This document shows, piece after piece, positions 56,691-64,000 of a stretch of 64,000 bases of DNA. Numbering within the stretch: position 1 is the first letter of the stretch; every line of letters begins with the position of its first letter. The DNA lies in contig CAVONV010000035.1 in the NCBI GenBank assembly GCA_963697355.1, positions 62,001 through 126,000 on the forward strand, in the 5' to 3' direction. The translations under genes were made by a program, and so were the position numbers. The notes under the pieces were generated by a model that saw only the letters and a list, made by a program, of their open reading frames with translations, searched no databases and was not told the DNA's origin. The stretch is from CAVONV01 sp963697355. GTDB taxonomy: Bacteria; Acidobacteriota; Vicinamibacteria; Marinacidobacterales; DATDRI01.

Positions 56691-56878
56691 TGTATCCTTT
56701 CATTAGCCAAAGAACTTAATGTCATAAAGACATTGTGACCGAATTGGCGTCTCGACGTCAAGTGGGCGTGGAGTTCCGCTCTTGTGACTTCGATACCATA
56801 TCTCTGGCGCCGGGTGATGGATGCGCTGCCGAGGAGATTTTCCTCCTACCGGCCGCCCCGTGAACCTCAGCTGGGCTC

Positions 56879-57579
56879 CTACTCAGGTGGATTGACGGAG
56901 ATCAGCTCCACCTCGAAGATGAGGGTCCGATCGGATGCTAGAGGGCCGCGCTTCCCATAAGCCAGTTCGGGCGGAATGAAGAGCTGCCATCTGGCGCCTT
57001 CCTTCATGAGCTGCAAGGCCTCGGTCCATCCACTGATCACACCACCGACCTGAAACGTCGCGGGCTCGTCTTTGCCGTACGGAGCTGTCGAACTCGTTAC
57101 CGTTGATGAGCGTGCCTCGGTAGTGGACCGTCACCGAGTCATTGGGACCGGGAGACTTCCCGGTGCCTTCCTCGAGCACCTTGTACTGGAGACCACTGGG
57201 TAAGCTGATCACACCCTTCTTTGTTGGCGTTCTGCGGCCAGGAACTCTTGGCCCTCGGCGCGGTATTTTGGCCTCTTCCTGTACGCGCTGTGCCCGCTCA
57301 TCGGAGACGATTTTCTTCTTCAGATTCGACCAGCACGGTCCGCATCTCTTCTTGGGTCAGGAGGGTTTCCGAATCCGCTCAGCGCATCCTGAATCCCTTG
57401 CACGATGGCTTCCGGACTGAGCTCCACGCCCTGCCGCTTGAAGTCGCCACCTATCTGGTAGCCCACGCTGTAGTTGATCTTGTCCGTTTCGTTCTTGAGC
57501 TCCACCTTCTCGCCGGCAAAGCAGACGCGGAAATTACGAAAACGCTAATAAGAAGCGGGATGGCCTCGTATTTCAACAT
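56879..57579 (-). pseudogene. FKBP-type peptidyl-prolyl isomerase (Mip/FkpA-like), several frameshifts
   Basis: An export signal (LKYEAIPLLISVFVISASAL) starts at the ATG at 57579 (AAGGA upstream). The dimerisation-domain segment VELKNETDKINYSVGYQIGG and AIVQGIQDALSG follow in a second frame. The FKBP domain start ISLPSGLQYKVLEEGTGKSP and VTVHYRGTLINGNEFDSS is in the frame ending at 56883, but that frame loses the pattern; the end (ELISVNPPE, stop 56879-56881) is in another. At least three indels are needed. The whole would be about 220 residues and periplasmic. Confidence 0.7.
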
Positions 57580-57769
57580 GTCTTCCTTAAAATCTTCTAG
57601 TTATTTCCAATGGGATTCCATTCTACACTCCGGCGCTCCGACGCGCGTAAGGTGCCATGGGTTCGAAAAGTCTGACAATGACGAGGGCCGCCCATGGCGG
57701 CTCCGATGAGTTGAAAGAGGGCAGCCCCACGTGGGCAGCGCTCGGCTGGCTCGAAGCCTGGCATCCAGG

Positions 57770-60165
57770 CTATCGTCTGTTCGAGTCACCCACACAGTAA
57801 GGCACCATCATCTCGTTGTCCTCGTGCTCGACGATGTGGCAGTGCCAGACGTAGAGACCTTCGACGTCGAACTTGGCCCGGATGGTCGTAATCTCACCTG
57901 GGAAGGAGAGCACCGTGTCCTTGTAGCCTCTCTCCCAGGGCTGCGGGTTGCCGTTCGGGCTCGGACTCCCGTCCATAAGCGTCCGGCCGATCACCTCAAA
58001 CCGCACCAGGTGCAAGTGGATCGGGTGCGCGTCGGCCGTGAAGTTGTAGATCTCCCAATCCTCCGTGTCACCTAGCGTCGGATTCTCTGTGACGTTTACG
58101 GTTATCGTCGCACCGTTTAGTAGATCTACACTCGCCGCAAAGTTGTTGGGATCCGAAGCGTCCGTCCACTTGAGCGGGTTACCTGTGGCTGTATCACCAG
58201 ATCCTGTGACCGTACCTAGCAAGGCCTCCTTGGGGCCGAAGGGGACCACGATATTTCCTTCGTCAGGATCGGAGGCGCAAGGAACCTGTTCTATGGGCAC
58301 GACGAATTCTTCGGTAACCTCGTTTGCCTGCACACACACCACCTCGGATTCGCCTTCGTTGAGGGATACCTGACGTGTAGTCGCGATGGGTCCGGCGAGT
58401 GCGGGCTCCGCATTCAGTACCAAGTCATATGGTGAGGTGGCTGCTCGGCGATTTGGTTTCCCATTCGCGCGAACAGGATCACTCTGGCCCTTGCCATTCA
58501 GGGCGCTATTCACCACAAACCGCATGACCTGACCAGTTGTACCGGGATCCGCGGGGTCATCCGGAAAGCCGCCAAAGGGGGCGTCGGGCGCGGTATTGAT
58601 CATACGCACCTCGGTTGTGCCGTACGGGCAGATTCGAGAAGTCGACGATGACGTCGGCCCGCTCAGCAAGGCCCATGAGAAGGGCTTGATCTGGGCTCGC
58701 AGCCGGGACAGCGTTGGGATCAGTACCATCGCCTGGAAGTGGTGTCGCCTCGCCTGTCTGGATCCTCACGACCTGCGGCAAGAACCCCTGCTCGGCTCCG
58801 ATCTGGTAGAACGGCACCTCTCCTAAGACAGAGCCATCTACATCGAGGGCGACCAGGCTGAGGTTCAGGAATCGGGAGTTGCAGCCGTTCAGCAAGCGGA
58901 AACGGTACTGAGCCTCCGCCACGTCCAGGTGGGCCAGCTCACACCGTTCACCACCATGACGTTGAAGAAAGCCTCCGGGTTCCAGATGGGCGGCGATGTC
59001 GGAGTCGGGGACGAAGTCTATTCGAGATCCGCTGGCGGCACCCCTTCGAAGAACGCCCGGTCACTGGGGTAGAAGAGCGACCCGTCTGCGTTGAACGACC
59101 GGTCCTGGATGACAATGGGGATCTCGCGAATCTTGTCTCTGTCATGCACCGGTACGTTGAGCTCTAGGGTCCTCACCTGCCTTCGGAGCCGGCCTCGGGA
59201 CACGCCATTCTTCCCGGTCGAGAACTCCGTAACCTCGTCGAAACTAGCCGCCACGGATCAGCCAGAAGCCCGCCGGACCGGCGTAGACGTTAAGCCGGGT
59301 CATTCCCAGGGGTGGTCGTGGTACCAGAGGGTGGTCGACGGCTGGTCGTTGGGGTACGTGTAATCTACGCATAACCCAAGTTGCTGTCCCTGGGGCTGCC
59401 CAGGACGTATCGAACAGCGTTCCAGCTCGGTGGCATACACATCTGTATGCTGATCGCCGGCCGGCAGCCACCAGGCCTCGGGTAGCCGTCGCTGTGCGGG
59501 TCCGACGTGGGCACCGTGCACGTGGGTGACGATGGGTACGCGGCCCGATGTAGGGTCCGGCCTCATCTGTGGCGCAGTCCGTACCGCAAGCCTCCGCCTC
59601 TGCATTCAGTCCGCGGTAGCGGGATTCGCCCAGTGCAGGGTCTGGTCCACGGGTAACAGGTGGGGCAGGCAGTTCCCGCGTCCGATGCCAAAGCTGGGTT
59701 ATCAACTCGTATCCGCCGACCGGACGCTGACCGGCAGTTGCGAGACTGTTCTCGATGGTGAAGGCCGGGTAGTTGAACTGGGAATTGCGCGAGCCGGTGC
59801 GACTCAGCCGGTGGCGACTCGAGCCGCAGTTGGGCCGTAACTCCAGATCGTGTGGTGCGCCGGGAACGGTGTTCCAGTGCCCCCGGCAGGATCTGCTGCT
59901 GGAACTGGCGGACCGCGATGTCGTAATCATTCGTCGATTCCCGTGTCCTTCATCACCGGCGGAATCACCAGCGGCTGCACGTACTTCGGGATCGCGAGAG
60001 GGTCGATGATGCAAACACCGGACCCTGGGACCGTCTCAATTTCGCCAGCCGGGCACGGCGGCGGGCTGGTTGCGCAAATGCGCTCGGTGCGCCGACCGCA
60101 CAGAGCATGCCCAGAGCCGCCACGGCCACAAGGCACTTCTTCAAGAATCTCATTTCACTTACCAT
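57770..60165 (-). pseudogene. CotA/bilirubin-oxidase-like multicopper oxidase, multiple frameshifts
   Basis: The start is taken at 60165: a basic n-region and signal peptide (KKCLVAVAALGMLCAVGAPS). Copper motifs are found in different frames in the right order: HVHGAH (about 59.5 kb), TTLWYHDHPW (59.3 kb), HPIHLHLVRF (58.0 kb) and WHCHIVEHEDNEMM (57.8 kb). These make a three-domain laccase-type enzyme with T1 and T2/T3 sites. Between them NVYAGPAGFWLIRGG and VIDVG-like stretches match CotA relatives. At least six frame changes are needed. It would oxidise phenols, metals or bilirubin with O2 in the periplasm. The start context is uncertain. Confidence 0.75.
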
Positions 60166-60382
60166 TCTTTTTTCTCCATTCCTATGTCGGTCTCTGATTA
60201 ATGGGTGTTTCGGTTGGACCCGTGTTGATAGCCGCGTCACCTCCATTTAGAAACTGGTTTTGAAACTTCTCGGACTCACTTGAACGCTTTTGTCGGCCCC
60301 CCCACGTTGCCGAATGTCGAAGGATGGAACTTCACAAAATCAGGGGGAATTTATCGGGATCGGGTGGCCGTTCCTAGTGGCT

Positions 60383-60417
60383 GAATAGAGTATTTACGGG
60401 TCGGGAATAGAGTATTT
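60383..60417 (-). promoter_or_regulatory. Two direct repeats of GAATAGAGTATTT, 22-bp period
   Basis: The 13-bp word occurs at 60383-60395 and 60405-60417, that is 22 bp apart, about two helical turns, so a dimeric or tandem regulator could bind on one face. It lies about 220 bp upstream of the multicopper oxidase start. The 313-bp gap 60166-60478 holds no gene. Confidence 0.5.
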
Positions 60418-60478
60418 GCTTGGAGTGCGCGACAGTATCGGGTAGAGATCCAGTCAGATGGGTTTGATGCGTCCTAAT

Positions 60479-60859
60479 TCACTTCAGCTGGGATTCGATG
60501 GACTGGATGACAGCCTCGAGCTCCTCCATGGGAGCACTTTTGGAGAAGAAGTGATCCGCTCCGAGATTTTGAGCAGCCTCCCGGTATTCAGGCAGGTCAT
60601 AGGCGGTGAGCATCGCGACGACGACCTTGGGCCAATCGGCCTTGATCTTTCTGGTCAGCTCGAGACCGCTTTCCCCGGGTAGCTGGATGTCGACAAACAG
60701 GAGATCGGGATGGGTAGCGTTTACTTTCTCGAGCGCCTCTACGGCGTCCGCCGCCTCGGTAATGGCCATCCCTGGAAAATACTGATGGAGGTGCACGGCA
60801 AAGGACTGCCGGAAGGATGCACTGTCATCCACGATCAAAACTGTGACCATCCGAATCAT
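60479..60859 (-). CDS. Single-domain response regulator (receiver only)
   Basis: About 126 residues. VTVLIVDDSASFRQSFAVHL has the acidic pair. LLFVDIQLPGESGLELTRKI has the phosphoacceptor Asp, VVAMLTAYDLPEYREAAQ the Thr, and DHFFSKSAPMEELEAVIQSI the Lys. There is no output domain, so it acts by protein contact, as in CheY- or Spo0F-like relays. No start is strongly marked; ATG at 60859 or 60850. It may be the partner of the sensor kinase at 62.9 kb. Confidence 0.85.
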   Translation of the reverse strand: MIRMVTVLIVDDSASFRQSFAVHLHQYFPGMAITEAADAVEALEKVNATHPDLLFVDIQLPGESGLELTRKIKADWPKVVVAMLTAYDLPEYREAAQNLGADHFFSKSAPMEELEAVIQSIESQLK

Positions 60860-60979
60860 TGCGAAACTAGAGGTAAAGGCACCAGAAGTCAGGAGTCTCG
60901 GCAAAAAACCATACTCCACCGACGCCAAGCGTAACGAAAGAGCTGAATAGGTAGTTGGGCGCTCGTGCTTTTCCTAAGT

Positions 60980-61831
60980 CTACGCGGCAGCGACGGGTTC
61001 AACTTGCCCGACGTAAGAGTTGGGCAGCGCGCTCACCGATTCGAGACGCCTGTTTTCGCCGAGAGCTCTCACGTGATCGATCTCTGCCGCCAAGTCCTGA
61101 TAGGCAAGTGCCGCCGGGGATTTGGGGGCATAGGCGGATATAGGTTGTCCTAACGACGAGGCTTCGGCCATTCGGACGGTCTTGGGAACAGGCTTGAAGC
61201 CACGCGTCCCAAAACGGCAAGCCTGAAAGGCAATCCGCTCGAGCACCTCGAGCGAGTGACGCGTTCGGGCATCGAACAATGTTGGAAGAAAGCCCGAGAT
61301 TTCGAGCGTGGGATTGAGCCGTGTTCGAACGTCCTCAACCGTGGACATGATGGCGGGAAGCTGATTCAAAGCCAGAAACTCGGTCTGAATCGGAACCAAC
61401 AACGCATCGGCCGCCGCCAGCGCACTGATCGTAAAAAAGCTCATCGATGGGCCGCAATCCATCAAGACAAAATCAAATCGGTGGGATTGGGGCTTAAGGG
61501 CCCATTTCAGTGCTTTTTCCGCATCTTTGTAATGGCTCAAGTATTTCTCGGTGTTCGCCAAGTCGTAGCCGCCGACCACGGTCATTCCGCAAACATCGAC
61601 AAAGGCGTCGGAGATCTCGGCCGTCTCCAGCAAAACGGCAGTCGACAGGACATCCGCCAAACCTGGTCTTTTCATGGGTGCCTTGAGACTCGTAGCGAGG
61701 TTTTGCTGTCGATCGAGGTCCACGAGAAGGACGTGTCGTCCTCTTGCCGCAAGAGCCGCACCTAAGCTAATCGTCGTCGTGGTCTTGCCCACGCCGCCTT
61801 TCTGGTGAGCAATGGCAATCGCATGTGCCAT
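60980..61831 (-). CDS. ParA/Soj-family ATPase
   Basis: 283 residues. AHAIAIAHQKGGVGKTTTTI is the deviant Walker A with both signature Lys residues. VLLVDLDRQQNLATSL and VLMDCGPSMSFFTISALAAA are the other ATPase motifs. ParA proteins place chromosomes, plasmids or protein clusters on the nucleoid. No parB or parS is evident, and the rest of the window has no plasmid genes, so it may position a cellular complex such as a chemosensory or electron-transfer array. Confidence 0.87.
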   Translation of the reverse strand: MAHAIAIAHQKGGVGKTTTTISLGAALAARGRHVLLVDLDRQQNLATSLKAPMKRPGLADVLSTAVLLETAEISDAFVDVCGMTVVGGYDLANTEKYLSHYKDAEKALKWALKPQSHRFDFVLMDCGPSMSFFTISALAAADALLVPIQTEFLALNQLPAIMSTVEDVRTRLNPTLEISGFLPTLFDARTRHSLEVLERIAFQACRFGTRGFKPVPKTVRMAEASSLGQPISAYAPKSPAALAYQDLAAEIDHVRALGENRRLESVSALPNSYVGQVEPVAAA

Positions 61832-62179
61832 AAAACTTCTCCTGTCATGTCAGTGGAAAAAGGACAAATCATGGAATACGGAGATATCTCGGAATATGAG
61901 TCTCCTGGGCCGTTTGAACAAGGATTAGAGCGATGCCGAAGGATCGACCCGCACGATTCCGAACCAAGACACCCTGTATCAATGACGTAGTCAATCCTTT
62001 CCCCCCAACCAGAGCATTACGGTTTTCCGAACCGATGACGCAGACTAATGGAGAGCCGGCCAAACTGTAAATGGTCTCCATAGTGTATTTGGCCTCCTAA
62101 AAGAGATTATTTTTTTTCTATACTAAGGAGGTTCTTTGGGTATATATTGAGGGCCCCAGCCGAAGCAAACCTAAGATCT
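61832..62179. other. 348-bp divergent regulatory gap between parA-like and NarL-type genes
   Basis: GGAATACG-GAGATATCTC-GGAATATG at 61873-61898 combines a perfect 10-bp palindrome with flanking near-identical octamers, 40-60 bp upstream of the parA-like start; it is a good operator candidate. TTTTTTTTCTATACTAAGGAGG at 62111-62131 has a TATACT -10 box and an AAGGAGG that no start codon uses at proper distance. No gene was recognised. Confidence 0.45.
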
Positions 62180-62842
62180 ATGCCGCCGGAGAAGAAGTAT
62201 CGCGTCGTCATTGCCGAAGACCACACTCTTTTTCGAGACGGTCTGAAAGCACTGCTGTCTTTCGAGCCCGATTTCGAAGTGGTGGGCGAGGCCGCGGACG
62301 GGCAGGAAGCTATTGCTCAAACCGAGGAGTTATCCCCCGACCTCGTCTTGCTGGATCTCTCGATGCCACGCGTCGACGGCATGACCGCTATCAAGGAGAT
62401 CAAGAGGCGGTTGCCCGAGACGAAAATCGTCGTCTTGACGGTCCACAAGACGGAGGAGCACGTCGCCGAAACTCTCGATTCCGGAGCCAACGGCTATGTT
62501 TTGAAAGACGCCAGCCACAACGAATTGGTGGTGGCCATGAAAAGCGTCTTGAGGGATGGATGCTACCTGAGTCCGGCCATCTCAGCGAGGGTGGTGGATG
62601 GCTTCCTGAGCGAGCGGAAGAGCCAATCGCCGTGTTTGCATTCGGTGCTCCTCACTTCGCGAGAGCGTCAAGTCCTGAAACTGATTGCGGAAGGGTACAA
62701 GAGCAAAGAGATCGCCGACGTGCTTTGCATCAGCGAGAAAACGGTGGCCAAACATCGCGCCAACATCATGGCGAAAACGGATCTCCACAGTGCCGCCGCG
62801 TTGACGGCGTTCGCTATCGAACGGGGTCTGGTGGAGAGCTAG
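62180..62842 (+). CDS. NarL/FixJ-type response regulator
   Basis: 220 residues from the ATG at 62180. YRVVIAEDHTLFRDGLKALL carries the acid pair, LVLLDLSMPRVDGM the phosphoacceptor Asp, and GYVLKDASHNELVVAMKSV the Lys. The C-terminal LuxR helix-turn-helix is LTSRERQVLKLIAEGYKSKE and IADVLCISEKTVAKHRANIM. It binds DNA when phosphorylated. The convergent sensor kinase begins 29 bp beyond its stop and is a likely partner. Confidence 0.92.
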   Translation: MPPEKKYRVVIAEDHTLFRDGLKALLSFEPDFEVVGEAADGQEAIAQTEELSPDLVLLDLSMPRVDGMTAIKEIKRRLPETKIVVLTVHKTEEHVAETLDSGANGYVLKDASHNELVVAMKSVLRDGCYLSPAISARVVDGFLSERKSQSPCLHSVLLTSRERQVLKLIAEGYKSKEIADVLCISEKTVAKHRANIMAKTDLHSAAALTAFAIERGLVES

Positions 62843-62870
62843 CTGCCTGAAAGCTCAGTCCAGACAGTCT

Positions 62871-64000
62871 TCACTCTCCTAAAGCTGACCAGGACACGCG
62901 GAGCGTGGTACCTCGGCCCGGCTCGGACTCAATTGAGAAAGAGCCCCCGGAGAGCTCGGCTCTTTCCCCGATACTCGTGAGGCCGAAAGCCCATTTCGGT
63001 TTCCATCACCGTCGGCAGATCGAAACCCTTGCCGTTGTCCTCGACGGCGAGTGCGAGCTCGCCGTTGGTTCGGGTCAACGAGATTTTGACGAGACTCGCC
63101 TCGCTGTGTTTGGCCACGTTGTTGAAGGCTTCCTGAAGTATCCGATAGAGAACGGTTTTGAGATCGTCGGGAACGTCACTTTCCTCGACGTCGATGGCCT
63201 TTTCCACACTTATGCCTGGAAGGGTCGCTTGGAACTCGCGGCAAAACCAAGTGATGGTGGCCAGAATCCCCAAGGTGTCGAGGGTCGACGGCCGAAGTGC
63301 CATGCTGGTGTTGCGCACTTCTTCCATGGTTTGTTGGATCAAAGGAACGAGGCTCGACAATTGGTCGAGATCGGTTTCTCCTGATCCAGAGCCGGCGAGT
63401 CGGTTGAGGGTCTCCACTCTCATTTTGATCGTACCCAACGATTGGCCGATACCATCGTGTAGCTCTCTTGCAATTCGAGCTCGTTCTTTTTCCTGAGCCA
63501 TGAGAAGCTCGCTGGAAAGAAAGCGAAGGCTCTTTGCCGACTTCCTCAGTGCTTCCTCAGAGTGTTTCCGCTCCATCTCCGCTGAAGCACGGGCGGCAAA
63601 GACCCGTAACGTCGATTCCACGAATTGCGGGTTACTCAGCGGTTGGCCATCCAGAACGGCAATCAGCCCCAGAGGACGATCCTTCGAGTCGAACAAAGGC
63701 ACTCCCACGTAGCAGTCAACGTTCAGATCTTTCAGCATTTCATCGTGAGGATATTGCTCTTGAACGCCACGGGGATAGCAACACAACACCTTGCCCACGA
63801 CGTTTTGGCAAGGCGTGTGCGCCAGCTCGTAAACGAAATTGTCCACGACCCGATCGACGGACCAGACGGCGATGGTGGTCACCCTCTCTTCTTTCCCACC
63901 GGTAAGCTCGCCCACGAAGGCATAGTCCATGCCCAAGGTGCGGGCTAGTTGGGCAACCAATGAGTGGAAAAAGGCCTCCCCTGTCGAGGCCGCGACGCCC
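62871..64000 (-). CDS. NarX-like sensor histidine kinase with GAF domain, partial, one frameshift
   Basis: The window edge cuts the N-terminus; coding continues in frame to 64000. A GAF domain (DYAFVGELTGGKEERVTTIA, VGVPLFDSKDRPLGLIAVLD) precedes the HisKA_3 dimerisation helix RIARELHDGIGQSLGTIKMR with the phosphorylated His. NNVAKHSEASLVKISL and AVEDNGKGFDL are the ATPase motifs. Near 62990 the frame changes by one base; the other frame supplies GLTSIGERAELSGGSFSIES and ends at 62871. It would sense a cytoplasmic ligand or redox state and phosphorylate a NarL-type partner. Confidence 0.87.

Noticed and set aside
60980..61831. Plasmid partition or replication locus
   Set aside because: ParA is alone; no parB, replication protein or iteron was found.

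Overview
The window is about 64 kb of a moderately GC-rich genome from a diderm bacterium, most likely an Acidobacteriota member. The diderm call rests on lpxA, several outer-membrane barrels, Lol-type lipoproteins and a porin-cytochrome locus. The phylum call is inference from gene style: an ADOP-type ABC permease, an MglA-like GTPase with a long tail, an HNH protein with an N-terminal 13E12-like region, and many TPR proteins. No rRNA or tRNA gene was recognised.

Layout. 1-5 kb: a partial phosphodiesterase, a broken secreted protein, an HNH protein, a decayed transposase and comM. 5-13 kb: mltD, a CoA-acylating aldehyde dehydrogenase with an EutQ/EutT-like tail, a lipoprotein, an MglA-like GTPase and a small barrel. 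13-18.5 kb: acpS, ccdA, lepB, a TlpA-like thioredoxin, a bactofilin, a glycine-zipper lipoprotein and adenosine-specific kinase. 18.5-23 kb: a DnaB-like protein with an eroded P-loop and a membrane TPR protein. 22.7-29 kb: a leftward lipid/amidase block (small amidase partner, amidase, fabI, MBL-fold protein, LeuA-like synthase, lpxA). 29-36.5 kb: a soluble TPR histidine kinase, a HAD phosphatase, a CydA-like/cytochrome c membrane complex, a c554-like cytochrome and a threonine-dehydrogenase-like SDR. 37-50 kb: ADOP permease, PP2C phosphatase, ligA, VanZ-like protein, S9 peptidase, long acyl-CoA dehydrogenase and a truncated ETF-QO. 51.6-55.7 kb: a three-gene operon of a 9-heme cytochrome, an outer-membrane barrel and a 21-heme cytochrome. 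56-64 kb: a Phd/PIN toxin-antitoxin pair, broken FKBP and multicopper oxidase genes, a receiver protein, ParA, a NarL-type regulator and a partial sensor kinase.

The most striking locus is the 9-heme/barrel/21-heme operon. It has the architecture of a porin-cytochrome conduit that carries electrons across the outer membrane. With the CydA-like/diheme membrane complex and the c554-like cytochrome about 17 kb away, and the CcdA/TlpA pair that could serve cytochrome c maturation, it suggests a respiratory chain reaching an extracellular or periplasmic acceptor (inference).

Two cautions apply. At least a dozen genes are interrupted by single-base frameshifts or stops, densest at 37-40 kb and 56.9-60.2 kb. 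They may be sequencing indels rather than real pseudogenes, so I give the reconstructed gene extents. Intergenic spaces are also unusually rich in short degenerate tandem repeats and in palindromic REP-like elements.
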